From Dermacentor variabilis (Eukaryota > Arthropoda > Arachnida > Ixodida > Ixodidae), in contig NC_134572.1 of assembly GCF_050947875.1 (NCBI RefSeq), forward strand, positions 155,703,105-155,767,104: a stretch of DNA of 64,000 nucleotides. Direction: 5' to 3'. Below are positions 42,906 to 54,300 of the stretch, piece by piece (within the stretch, counting starts at the first letter, position 1; each line of letters begins with the position of its first letter). Made by a program: the position numbers and the translations under genes. Under the pieces are notes generated by a model. It made no database searches. It had not been told where the DNA came from and saw only the letters and a program-made list of their open reading frames with translations.

Positions 42906-43539
42906 GCTCTTGCTGTTATACTGCCGAATGTCCTACGTAGCTTAAAAAAACAAAAATATTACCTATGACATCTCAAAACACCCCCTCTCACCTCTCTCGA
43001 GCCGAGCGCTCGCAGCGGACGAGCGTTCTTGCGAAACGAACACCTCGATCGTTCGCACGTCAGCAGTGCGCCTTGAAACGCGGAGCTCGCTCGCCTGCAG
43101 GCGCAAAATTATCGGACTTCTTTCGCCGCTCAAGAGTACCTCGGTATCATGCCAGTTGTTTCTGCATCGAGGCATTTGGAGATGGGGGGAACTGGATGAC
43201 CGTGATGGAGAACCTAAATCGAGCGCTTATCTCCCAGCTGACGATTCGTAACTGTAACTCCAAATTTGTCTGACAGGTGACGCAGCAGTGCGCTCCGCTC
43301 TAAACTGAGGTCGGGATCGCTGAGCTACCACTCTCGTTATCGTGCACTGTTTTGTCATTTGGCTGCCGTCTCCACTCGCCCACGTGTGCCGCTGCCTCGT
43401 GAATTCGCCCAGCTATAACTCTCTAAGGATCCCTTTGTTGTTATGGTGCGGTCAAATATCAAGAAGCATAATGCCCTAGCACTCGTGCCCTCCCTATTGT
43501 AAATACCAGCGTCTTCCAGTGGGAAAGCAGCGCGCTTTT
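42906..43539. other. Unassigned DNA
   Basis: No gene supported. The 102-codon frame at 42965-43273 has no motif and overlaps an opposite frame. Confidence 0.5.
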
Positions 43540-43735
43540 TGGCGCTGGGTCGCACTAGGTACGCTGGCACTCGCCTGGACTCACTTGGACACCAGTGATA
43601 ACTGGATAAGAGCTGGGTCACACTGCAAGAGACGCTGGTTCCACTGCCATGACGCTGGGGCGCACTGGTTTGTGCTGTACATGCGCTGGTTCTCGCGGCA
43701 GTTCGCTGGTTCGCACTGGAAACTGCGTTGGTTGT
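43540..43735. repeat. Degenerate decamer array with CTGG every ten bases
   Basis: The core CTGG or a one-base variant recurs at 43545, 43554, 43564, 43575, 43584, 43602, 43613, 43623, 43635, 43644, 43655, 43665, 43675, 43686, 43706, 43716 and 43726. The repeat unit approximates CRCTGGTTYN. The period is not a multiple of three, so it is not a protein repeat. It lies directly before repeat X copy 3. Confidence 0.75.
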
Positions 43736-44659
43736 GTTTGTGCCGCGCTGTTTACAGTACGCAACGACGAGCGCTGCTTAATATTAAATGCTTTATGCAA
43801 TTATCTTGTTTTGCAGACAAGCTTCTAAAACGTTTAAAGTAAACATTTTGGAAACTTGTTCACAGAACAACATGATTTTTTTTGTTTAAAGATTTCAGGA
43901 TTGTATTGTTATGTCAGGATACAGGCTACGCGAAGCAGAAACTTGGTGTGCTTCTTCACAAATGGGTGCCTATGAAAAAAGGTTCTCGCAATTTTCACGA
44001 AAATATTTCGCATTGTCGTAGGAAACACAAATGTACGGCTCACGTCACGCGATACGCGATAGGAGGAACACCAAATTTAGGTCAAACGAATAAGCGTTTT
44101 CATTGTTGCTAGCACGACCCCAGTAACATTTTTTATACAAGAATTTACGCTTCAGACATTACTGCCCTACTTAAAGGCCCAGAATGTTTTGGTTGATGCG
44201 ATAACCCTATATCTGTCGTTTTGAAGCTTTGGTAAAGATCAGCCGAGCTTCTTTCAAATAAAGAACAAAAGAAACGCGAGACAGGTTTCTTTATTGGACG
44301 CTGTATTACAGATCCTTGTTCAACTTCTGTGAAATACTTCCTTGTTTCAAGGCAATATTTTCTCTAATATTTTCTTACACAATATGACCACCTACTTCCG
44401 TGATTTCTTCGCCAAATGTTTTCTTTGCATTCTAGACTGTACTACTTAACATTTTTATTGCGAGGACAATCAAACGGAGAATCCAGGCGAATTTTCACCA
44501 TCGGCGTGATGTTCTGTACAACTTCCAAGGGCGATAACACCGTCACTGCGCTCCATACGCTGTATATGTAAGTGAAGGCGCGCGAGGAGAGCACGCGATC
44601 GCGGCTCAATCCGGCGCGCGCTGAGCGGCAAGCTGAGAGTAAACGCGCAGCCTTTTTTG

Positions 44660-44830
44660 GCGCGAAAACGCGGCGGCGGGGGGGGGGGAGGGGTTAGGAA
44701 TAGAGGGGGCGGCGTTGTTCTCTGGCAGCAGCTGCGTATTTCGCGAACGCATCAAGGGGATCCGATGATCGCGGCTCAATCTCGCGTGCGTGGGAGGAAA
44801 GTGGGGTGGGAGGGGGGCGGCGTTCTATTC
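44660..44830 (+). other. G-rich stretch
   Basis: Several G runs on the plus strand (a run of ten near 44675, then GAGGGG, GAGGGGGCGG, GTGGGGTGGGAGGGGGGCGG). Four or more runs of at least three G within short distance could form G-quadruplexes. It lies in the part of repeat X copy 3 that is absent from copy 1. Confidence 0.55.
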
Positions 44831-46256
44831 CGTGACTGCGTGATTTGCATGGCCGCGTGAGGCCGCGTACCTTATCTTAAGAGAGACCTGCAGACGCCTT
44901 ATAACATGTCTGGTGCGTTCTGGTCGCCCAGATTGAGTTGAAGCGATAAACAGCACGAAGGTCACTTCGCTGGCTGCAATTGACGCCTTCATCGCGCTGG
45001 CGTTTTGACGGCGAGTGTCGGTAGTAATCGAATGGGATGTGCTCATGTTTGCTTGTGCGCGCTGACACCATGCTCGCTAATTTAGTTCGTAAGCGAATGT
45101 TTCTAATTTTATACAGCCGATAAATCTAGTATCCTAGCTTCGTATAGCTGTCGACTAATTTGATGCCACGATCGGTGTTTCAGCTTTCGGGCGAAACTGC
45201 GCCTCTTTTTTGACTCCATCGAATGTTTGGCCTGTATAGCAAGGTTTCTTTACGACTTTCTAAAATTACATTGATTGCTCCAGCGGTCCTTACCGCAATC
45301 AGATACACGCAGCCTACTGACGTCTACGCAAGAATGCTGAGTTATGCCTGTGTACCTAAATGAAAATCTTCCTCGGGAACAGGGATCAATTCCACTGGGC
45401 ATGCAGGCCTGAATTTGTAAAGCTCGAAAGCAAATTACCACTTTCTTCCGTTCAGCACGTTCTTGGTACTCTTTGTTGATTCCCTGGGTATTTTTGCATA
45501 TTTGTTTATTATCATTACTACATCTGCACCCAGAGGACATTATCATAGCGAGGGAAAATTTTGAATAAACGAGAAAAGACAGAATCAAACTATAGAAGCA
45601 AAACAAAAATTGTACATGAGTGTCACTACCAGTCACACGACACCTGTCAGTCGAAGTAAAAAATTCACCCCAGAATACGGTAGTCCCTAATATGAAATTT
45701 GAGCGCACCTGTTCTCATGTTTTTATTTCGCGTGTCGATATTTGGTATTCTTATTATATAGGCAAACAGTTTATACTAGGAAGAGAACGCTGTGAGTAGC
45801 GTAGCTGGCACGCACAATCTGTCCCGTACGGCACATTGAAAACGGAGCGAAGTGTGGTGCGACTGCCTCGCTAGCTAGTTGGGAGATCGTCAAAGCCAGC
45901 GCCTGGGGCATGCGCGGGCGTGATTCACAACGGCTGCCGCAGGCAGACTTTCACTCATAAAGCGCTTTGTTTCCATAAAGATGAAGCAAGCTACTCTGGC
46001 GCCATATCGTAGCCATTGTCCTCACATAGTACGTCCTGCGTGGCACTACACTTTTCTTCGGAGGCTTTTGTTCAAGCAACGACGAGAGCGATCCTTCGTC
46101 GCAAGCAAATCGTGCCACCAGTGTTAGTGACTACAACACCCAAGGGAGTGTCACACCGAGCCTTGGTCGCAGCTTGTCGCCATCGCCCTTTGAAAAGGCA
46201 GTGATCCCCGTCACACAAGCTGCCAAGGCGGACTCTCCTCAGGAGTTGACTCCTTG

Positions 46257-46410
46257 GACGGTCGCAGCCCACCCAACCTCACGCCGCCCTGGCTACCCCC
46301 GTAAGCGCAGATGCGATCAGCTAAGGCCGTGGACGAGCGAAACCCACCCTACCTCACGCCACCCTGGCTACCCCTCGGAAGCGCAGATAGGATCGCCTAC
46401 GCAGCTGCAG
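46257..46410 (+). repeat. Two-unit imperfect tandem repeat of about 76 bp
   Basis: Unit 1 at about 46257-46332 and unit 2 at about 46333-46410 share CCCACC, ACCTCACGCC, CCCTGGCTACCCC and AAGCGCAGAT. No function can be given. Confidence 0.65.
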
Positions 46411-46800
46411 ATACCATAGCCGCGGGTAACTAAGCGCATGCGCTGGCCGTCTCTCGTCCTCTTTCCTTCCGCTTTCCGCCTCATGCTTTCACTGCAGCCT
46501 CGTTCTCTTCTTCCTTCCTTGCGGTTTATCGCTCTCGCGGGGGTGAGAGGTCTCTCTTTTTAATCCCGCACTGCGCTCCGCGTTAGCCCCCCTCTTTCAT
46601 CCTTCGCTCTTCTCGTTCGCTCTGTTATGTCGACGCTGCCGAGGTACGCCGACGCCAACGATAAACGCTGAAACGGGCACTTAAGAGCAGCGCTCTAAAC
46701 GAAACGAGGCAACAAGTGTAGTGGGCGTAAGTCAACACTTCAGAATCATGTCTGCGTTTCCCGCAAATGACGCCTCACTTAAGGCAAGTTCATAGCCCGA

Positions 46801-48180
46801 CGTTATCGGCTCGCGGGCTTGCAGCCAGCCATGCTACGCCACTGTGCCAGCCGAAATTCTATTCCCTCTACATATCGACGCGTGTGTTGTCGGCTGCTCT
46901 CTTCGCAGAATCGCCCCCAGCCCGCGCGCTGCTTTCAACGGCTGGCTACAACCACCGGCGAAGAGGCGTGGGCGCCGTTTTTTCTTTGGGCTGTGAATTG
47001 TGGGTTGGCACAGTAAGGCCAACCCACGCGCGCATGGAGCAAGAGCCATCTCGACGTAGGGCACGCCGGAGCGCGTTGGGTGCGCCAGGTTACGTTGCTG
47101 TGTCAGGGCGTCGAAATATAGACGCTATTATTTTTCGCCAGCGTGACGTAGCGCGTGCGGACGCTCACGCTCCGTTGGACTATATACACGCCTTAAGGCG
47201 GCAAACCCCTCACTGCTCACAGTAACAATAGTATTAGGTAATTCGTTCCACTCTCATATTGAGAGAGGAATAAATGATGACTGATACACTGTAGCATGGC
47301 ACTAATTTTTCAAAATTTCTTACTACTATCCGTTCAGTTGGATGAATATGTGGGAAGCTTCAAGTACTTCTGGCGACCAATGTCGAGGGTGTCAGGGCCT
47401 AACTGGTTGAGGAAAGAAAGCCTGAAAAAGGGTACTGTGAACTTGGAAAAGTCTGCTAGGTCAGGTGGAGCTTGTAAGAACGGAAAATGTTTTTCGGAAG
47501 ACGAAGACGATGCTCGTATTGTTCACACGCATCCTCTTTCATATAGTAAAGTAACACTTCTTATCGTAAAATGTTTCGACATGTAACCTAGACTGATTCG
47601 CTTACTTTCTTTAAAGTGCATACGGGGGATGAAACTCTCGGCAGGAAAAAAACAGCGATACTAGCGAAATGCAACTATTTGCGGGGAAAATACCAATGAA
47701 GGCTTAGTGAAGATAACTACATTGCCATATATATGCAGGATATCAAACCTCGGTTATTTATGTTTTTTATGGAGTGATCTGCGCAGTTATGGGGTGACAT
47801 TTCTTACCATTGCGAATGTACGACGAAAAGCGCTTTAATTGGCATTACATAAGCTAGGTTATTCTTACTTGCTACAATTTTTTAGTGTGGAGAGCAGGTG
47901 CTGATTTTACATTACTGTAGTGGCTTTCCTGTCATAGTATGCAGGACATGCAACAGCATTTATTGTGGCATCATAATTGGAACAATACCATCAGAGAGGA
48001 GAATGTTGTCGGTCTTTACACTGGTATTACTGGGTACGGCTGCCTTAATGCTACCTTACCTTGTACTACTACCATGCCAATAATTTCAACCCCACAAATG
48101 CAACGCAGTTTTTCATAAAGCAAGGTACCTGTATTACCTAGTATTGTTTGTGCATAACGTTTTTAGAAAAGAAGCAGTTA
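46801..48180. other. Unassigned DNA, two weak frames
   Basis: Frame 46767-47225 (152 codons, plus) lies in GC-rich DNA with no motif, and part of it is repeat X. Frame 47296-47586 (96 codons) has a start and lysine-rich middle but no recognisable domain. I do not call either a gene. Confidence 0.45.
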
Positions 48181-48184
48181 GACT

Positions 48185-48460
48185 GTGCTTGACAAAGTAT
48201 CGCCGCACCTTTGGGAGCAACGCGTCACCACGGTGACGACAAAGACGATCTGCTCGAGAGTGCGGCCTGGCTCAATACAAGAAGACTGCGTTCCCTATTC
48301 TCGTGTGTGCCGATGGAGTGTGACACGACGACCTCTCGCAATTAAAGTTCCCGCACTCAGTGAACCGTGACACCGGTGGAGGTGCCGGGTGCTGCACTCG
48401 TCACCTTACGCGCAGTAGTCCTTTGAGGAGCCCTACACCAAGGTGGGATGTGCAGGAGTA
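48185..48460 (+). mobile_element. Gypsy LTR end, primer-binding site and leader
   Basis: The sequence up to the GTGACA at about 48372 reads like the 3' part of an LTR. CGGTGGAGGTGC at 48374-48385 follows at once and matches the primer-binding site of gypsy B with one change. About 70 bp of leader remain before an RTE/SINE unit starts. Gypsy RNase H and integrase at 52096-53460, same strand, may belong to the same element, the body having been lost or displaced. Confidence 0.55.
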
Positions 48461-48908
48461 CAGGGATGCCGATGGCGTAGAGGTAGAGCATCCACCCCGC
48501 GTGCAAGAAGACCGTTGTCGGAATCCCAGTGCCGCACAATTTTCCACCGGTATAAAAAAAATGAAAAAAATGCGCGTGTTGATGAAATTGCATAAACAGG
48601 CGTGAAGTGCGGCCTGATCCAGGTAACCAGAACCGGTAACGCACTACCTCACCAGAGGAGAATTGGCCATCCTGGTGCAGTACTTGGCCACTACCACCTA
48701 TATGAATACGCAAATTAAACCAAGGTCCTCACTCCTCAGCCACTGCGAAACAACTGACCACGGCGGCGCTCAGACGTCTGACGCAGTAGAGGGTGGTAAG
48801 AATCTCTGGATCCGGACAGGCCGTCATTGGGATCTGCGCCCGACAACGTTTAACGTTAGAACGTTATCTATTGAGGAGAGTCTAGCAGTACTATTAGAGG
48901 AATTTGCC
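48461..48908 (+). mobile_element. RTE 5' end with tRNA-like head, copy F
   Basis: Head: A-box-like ATGGCGTAGAGGTAGAGC (48472-48489) and B-box-like GTTGTCGGAATCCC (48512-48525). A SINE-like body with CAATTTTCCACCGG and an A-rich stretch follows. Then comes, without break, the RTE 5' region (CAACTGACCACGGCGG near 48745, TTTAACGTTAGAACGTTATC near 48850). It stops at about 48908 where the opposite RTE copy E begins. The same head-to-RTE junction occurs in copy E. Confidence 0.82.
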
Positions 48909-48912
48909 GGCA

Positions 48913-51800
48913 TTCATCATCAGCCTGGTTACACCCACTGCAGGGCAAAGGCCGCTCCCATACTTCTCCAACTACCCCTGTCATGTAGTAATCGTGGCCA
49001 TGCAAACTTCTTCATCTCGTCCGCCCACCTAACATCCTGCCGCCCTCTGCTACGCTTCTCTTCCCTTGGAATTCATTCTGTAACTCTTAATGACCGTCGG
49101 TTATCTTCCCTCCTCATAACGTGTCCTGCCCACGCCGATTTCTTTTCATTGATTTTAACTAAGATATCATTACCTCGCGTTTGTTCTCTCACCCCAATCT
49201 CCTCTTTGCTTATCCCTTAACGTTACACCTATGATTCTTCTTTCCATAGCTCGTTGCGTCGTCCTCAATTTAAGTAGAGCCCTTTTCGTAAGCCTCCATG
49301 TTTCTGCCCCGTACGTGAGTAGTGGCAAGACACAGCTGTTATAAACTTTTCTCTTGAGGGATCATGGTAACCTGCTGTTCATGATCTGAGAATGCCTGCC
49401 AATCGCACCCCAGCCCATTCTTATTCTTCTGATTATTTCAGTGTCATGATCCGGATCCGCAGTGACTACCTGCCCTAAGTAGGTGCATTCCCTTACCACT
49501 TCCAGTGCCTGACTACCTATCGTAAACTGCTGTTCTCTTCCGATACTGTTAGAATTACTTCAGTTTTCTGCAGAATAATTTTTAGACCCACCCTCCGGCT
49601 TTGCCTCTCCAGGTCAGTGAGCATGCATATCAGTCGGTCCACTGGGTTACTAAGCAAGACAATATAATCAGCGAATCGCAAGTTACTAAGGTATTCTCCA
49701 TTAACTCTTATCCCCAATTCTTCCCAATCCAGGTCTCTGGATACCTCCTGTAAACACGCTGTGAATAGCATTGGTGAGATCGTATCTCCCTTGCCTGACG
49801 CCTTTCTTTATTGGGATTTTGCTGCTTTCTTTATGGAGGACTACGGTGGCTGTGGAGCCGCTATAGATATCTTCCAGTATTTTTACATACGGCTCGTCTA
49901 CACCCTGATTCCTCAATGGCTCCATGACTGCGGAGGTTTCGACTGAATCAAACGCTTTCTCGCAATCAATGTAAGCTATATACAAAGGTTGGTTATATGC
50001 TGCACATTTCTCTATCAACTGATTGATAGTATGAATATGGTCTATTGTTGAGTAGCCTTTACGGAATCCTGTCTGGCCCTTTGGTTGACGGAAGTCTAAG
50101 GTGTTCCTGATTCCATTTGCAATTACCTTAGTAAATCATTGTAGGCAACGGACAGTAAGCTGATCAGTCTATAATTTTTCAAGTCTTTGGCGTCCCTTTT
50201 CTTATGGATTAGGATTATGTTAGCGTTTTTCCAAGATTCCGGCACGCTCGAAGTGATGAGGAATTGCGTATACAGGGTTGCTACTTTCTCGAGAACAATC
50301 TGCCCACCATCCTTCAACAAATCTGCTGTTACCTGATCCTACCCAGCTGCCTTCCCCCTTTGCATAGCTCCCAAGGCTTTCTTTACTTCTTCCGGCGCCA
50401 CTTGTGGGATAATGAATTCCTCTATAGTTCCATCGTCTCTTCCATTATCGTCGTGGGTGCCACTGGTGCTGTATAAATCTCTATAGAACTCCTCAGCCAC
50501 TTGAACTATCTCATCCATATTATAAATTATATTGCCAGCTTTGTCTCTTAACGCAGGCATCTGATTATTGCCAATTCTTAGTTTCTTCTTCACTGCTTTT
50601 AGGCTTCCTCCGTTCCTGAGAGCATGTTCAATTCTATCCATACTGTACTTCCTTATGTCAGCTATCTTGCACTTGTTGGTTAACTTGGAAAGTTCTGCCA
50701 GTTCTATTCTAGCTGTAGGGTTAGGGGCTTTCATACATTGGTGTTTCATGATCAATCTTTCGACTCCTGCGATAGCTTCCTGGGATCCTGTCTGAAGGAG
50801 TTACCACCGACTTCTATTTCACACTCCTTGATGATGCCCACAAGATTGTCGTTCATTGCTTCAACACTAAGGTCCTCTTCCTGAGTTAAAGCAGAGTACC
50901 TGTTCTGTAGCTTGATCTGGAACTCCTCTATTTTCCCTCTTACCGCTAACTCATTGATCGGCTTCTTATGTACCAGTTTCTTCCGTTCCCTCCTCAGTTC
51001 TAGGCTAATTCGTGTTCTTACCATACTATGGCTACTGCAACACACCTTGCTGAGCACGTCCACATCTTGTATGATGCCAGGGTTAGCGCAGAGTATGAAG
51101 TCAATTTCATTTCTAGCCTCGCCATTCGGGCTCCTCCACGTCCACTCTCCGCTATCCCGCTTGCGGAAGAAGGTATTCATTATCCGCATATTATCTCTTC
51201 CGCAAACTCTATTAATAACTCTCCCCTGCTATTCTTAGTGCTATGCCATATTCCCCCACTGCCTTCTCTCCAGCCTGCTTCTTGCCTACCTTGGCATCGA
51301 AGTCGCACATCAGTATAGTGGATTTTGTTATGACTTTACCTATCGTCGATTCCACGTCTTCATAGAAGCTTTCGACTTCCTGCTCATCATGACCTTAATG
51401 TAGGGGCGTAGACCTGTACAACATTCATTTTGCACCTCTTATTAAGTTTCCTAACAAGACCTGACACCCTCTCGTTAATGCTACAGAATCCCTGTATGTT
51501 ACCAGCTATATTCTTATTAATCAGGAATCCGACTCCTAGTTCTCCTCTCTCCGCTAAGCCCCGGTAGCACAGGATGTGCCCGCTTTTTAGCACTGTATAT
51601 GCTTCTTTTGCCCTCCTAACTTCACTGAGCCCTATTATATTCCTTTTACTGTCCTCTTATTCTTTCAATAGTACTGCTAGACTCGCCTCAATAGATAATG
51701 TTCTAACGTTAAAAGTTGCTAGGTTCATATTCCAATGGCTGCCTGTCCGGTGCCAGGGATTCTTAGCACCCTCTGCTGCGTGGCAGGTCTGACCGCCGCC
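48913..51800 (-). mobile_element. RTE-type LINE copy E (near full length)
   Basis: Minus-strand RTE with endonuclease, RT and 3' ATC-type tail (48913-48925). Together with its tRNA-like head (51830-52092) it measures about 3.2 kb, the usual size for RTE. Readable parts: 51593-51387 endonuclease (GVGFLINKNIAGN, MNVVQVYAPT); 51189-50752 endonuclease end and linker, where the SDH box reads SSH; 50755-50339 linker with GKAAG; 50320-50123 NYRLISLL; 50018-49701 YIDCEKAFDSVETSAVM and VVLHKESSKIPIKKGVRQG; 49771-49517 LRFADYIVLLS, with the second catalytic Asp changed to Tyr. Inactive. Confidence 0.9.
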
Positions 51801-52095
51801 GTGGTCAGTTGATTCGCAGCTGCTGGTGTCTCAGGGCCGAGGTTTGATTGTTGTGTTCATATAAGAGCTTGTGGCCACCAAGTACTACACCAGGGTGGCC
51901 AATCCTGCTCTGGTGATGAGTGCGTTACCGGTTTTGGTCACCGGTATCAGGCCATACTCCAGGCCCGTTTATGCAATTTTATCAACACACGTATTTTTTT
52001 TAATCCGATGGAAAATTGCGCGGCACCCAGCTTCGAACCACGGAACTCTTGCACGCGAGGCGGGTGCTATACCTCTACGCCTCCGCTGCGCCTAT
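51801..52095 (-). mobile_element. tRNA-like SINE-type head of RTE copy E
   Basis: On the minus strand: A-box-like GGCGTAGAGGTATAGC (52081-52066) and B-box-like CCGTGGTTCGAAGCTG (52043-52028). Then CAATTTTCCATCGG, an A run, and the ACCGGTAACGCACTCATCACC segment that is also in copy F. The body joins the RTE 5' region at the same point in both copies. It can be read as a SINE next to a LINE, or as the natural 5' end of this LINE subfamily; the equal junctions favour the second. Confidence 0.78.
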
Positions 52096-53460
52096 ATCAA
52101 TAAGTTTCGCCCGTACTCATACGGCCGCTCCTTCCTAGTAATGAGCGACTGTCACTCGCTTTGCTGGATGACAAACATGAAAGATGCTCTGAGTTTCTTG
52201 GCAGGCTGGAGCCTACTTCTTCAACGGTATGACATCACGGTGATTCACAAATCGTGCAAGCAGCAGTTAGATGGTGACTGCCTCTCAAGATGTCCAATTA
52301 GATCACCAGGCACTGATGATCGTGAATACGCAGGCGTTTAAGCACTTGTCGATGCTGTCACATTGTCTCGTCAACAACAAGAAGATTAAGAGCTCCATTC
52401 ACTCATTGATTTTTTAGAAGGTCCTCCTACAAATGTGCACAAAGTGTTTTTAAAGGGACTATCATTGTTCTGGTTGCTTAACGGGGCACTCTATAAAAGG
52501 AGCTATTCTTTGACAGCACAAAAATACCTGCTAGTCGCTCTGTGTACTCACCGCAAAGAAATCGCGCAGGCATGTCACGACGGCGCCACCTCAGACCACC
52601 TTGACTGCCAGTGGACATATGCACAAATAAGAAGCTAATGCTACTGGTCAAAGCTTGCAGCAGAGGTGACAAATTACGTCAGAATATGGCTTGACTGTCA
52701 GCGACGCAATGTACCAGCCACTGAACCCACCGGGATCTTACACATTGTGCCATTGCCGTAGTCGCCGTTTATACGAGGTAGAATAGACGTTCTGGGCCCA
52801 TTACCGACATCTGCCAGGGGAAATAAATGAGTCATAGTCACGACAGGCTACCTTACCAGGTACACGGAAACCAAGCACTTCGGAGTGACACGGCAGCTGA
52901 GGCGGCACAGTTTTTTTAGAACATTGTCCTAAGACATAGTGCTCCCGCTGTTGTCGTAACAGACAGAGGAACCGCTTTCACAGCGCAGCATTTAAGAAGT
53001 GTGCTCACGCTCAGCGGCACGACCAAGAGGAGAACAAAAACATATCATCCTTAAAGGAATTGGCCTACATAACGGCTCAATGAGATCCTCGCTCACATGC
53101 TCTGTATGCACGTCGAGGAGGAGCACAAGAATCGGGACTAAATTCTGCCGTATGCTACCTTTACTTATAATACGGCACGCCAAGGAACTACAAGAAGGAC
53201 GCCTTTCCAACTTCCCCATAGATGTGACGTTTATCAATCCGGTGACCGAATGTGGACACGGACACATATTAGACGCCGTGGCCTCTCTGAGAAACTTCTA
53301 CGGGGGTACTTCGGACCGTATAAAGTTCTATGCCGCCTGAGCGACGTCGCCTAGGAAGTCGTTTACGACACCCCATCCTGATCGAGGCGCCGCCAATATG
53401 TACTTAAAGCTGTCCACGCGGTGCGCATGAAGCCTTATCTCTCCGAGTGACATGTATAGC
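52096..53460 (+). mobile_element. Gypsy remnant D: RNase H and integrase
   Basis: Plus strand. RNase H end in 52099-52341: FRPYSYGRSFLVMSDCHSLC and DGDCLSRCP. The integrase zinc part is in 52435-52720, with histidine replaced in places and CQRRN kept. The core is badly broken, with a VIVTTGYLTRYTE-like segment near 52840 and a C-terminal frame 52999-53340. Stops occur about every 30-60 codons. It is older than the other gypsy copies. No 3' LTR could be identified. Confidence 0.75.
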
Positions 53461-53868
53461 CTCATTTGTGCATTGATTACTATTGGCTCTTACATTCTAT
53501 TCGGATACTTACACCGATGCTACTTGCTGCGATTGTGAAGAAATAGCAATGTTAGAACAAATGCCCTGGCGGTGTGCCCGCTCACGCTCTATCATCGATA
53601 TCAGCTCGGCCAGATGGGAGGCGTTTCACCGCAGCCTTCTTCAGGGTGACCAACCCTGGGCTGTCTACGGTTTTAGGCGTTTGGACGAGTCAGTGGAGTA
53701 GTTGCTGCTCCAGCGCATTTCTTTTTCTGATCATTTCCTTTCATTCCATATTTTGTCTGTGTCCTATAATGACACTAATTATAGCAATATTACTGGTAGT
53801 GGGACTCGATGCGCTTGAAATATTATCGTTATGTGGTCACACAACTTAGTTTATATTGTTGCAGGAGG
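53461..53868. other. Unassigned coding-like fragment
   Basis: Frame 53483-53701 (72 codons) ends GDQPWAVYGFRRLDESVE. It looks protein-like, perhaps an element C-terminus followed by a 3' UTR, but I cannot name the family. Nothing else is seen here. Confidence 0.3.
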
Positions 53869-53869
53869 A

Positions 53870-54300
53870 AAGCCGGCCCATGAGTGTAAAATGATGCATA
53901 TTTACAACAGGTGTATATGGCGTTCTGGCAGCTGCCAGACTTCGTCCCTCCAGTCCAATTCAACTTCTTCCTTCCCCTCACCGTAATATCACCCTCGCCG
54001 CGGGGTAGCTCCGTCCCGGTGCAAGTTATAAGAGTGTCAACTAATGGAGGGACATAGAACTTGAGCCTGGCGAGGTCAACAACATCACTGGTCACATTGG
54101 GAGGCACTGAAGGCTGACAGACTGGGGCGATATCCTATGTCATGCCGGACAGTTCGCGTAAAATCTGGTAGGGACCAGAATAACGGGAAAGTAGTTTTTC
54201 CGGCAAGCCGACGTGACGTGAAGGCGCCCAGACAAGGACAAGAGAACCAGGTGAAAAAGGGTGGTCTCGGTACCTATCAATATTGGCATCTGTTTGCATC
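53870..54300 (-). mobile_element. Gypsy integrase C-terminal fragment
   Basis: Minus strand, starting near 54285. A segment reads FSPGSLVLVWAPSRHVGLPE, then KLLSRYSGPYQIL and, in frame 54107-53829, PPNVTSDVVDLARLKFYVPP. These match the GPY/F end and tail of a gypsy-A-like integrase. It lies tail-to-tail with remnant D but is of a different lineage. No core and no LTR were identified. Confidence 0.72.

Larger units (their letters stand above)
43800..46800 (+). repeat. Repeat X copy 3 with internal extra DNA
   Basis: Matches copy 1 in three blocks: 43800-44400 with 21040-21650 (for example GTGCTTCTTCACA and AATGTTTTGGTT), 45110-45690 with 22340-23067 plus 25450-25620, and 46680-46790 with 25630-25730. 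It has extra DNA at about 44480-45060 and at about 45690-46680 relative to copy 1. No protein is recognised. The first block contains a 76-codon frame (43882-44112) that is not conserved in copy 1. Confidence 0.68.

Noticed and set aside
43540..43735. CRISPR-like array
   Set aside because: The period is ten bases and degenerate, with no repeat-spacer structure, and the genome is eukaryotic.
46767..47225. 152-codon frame in GC-rich DNA
   Set aside because: No motif, begins inside repeat X, and GC-rich DNA keeps frames open by chance.
48471..48526. Possible tRNA gene
   Set aside because: The B box is degenerate and the sequence continues as a SINE-like body into an RTE element, so it is a retroposed head.
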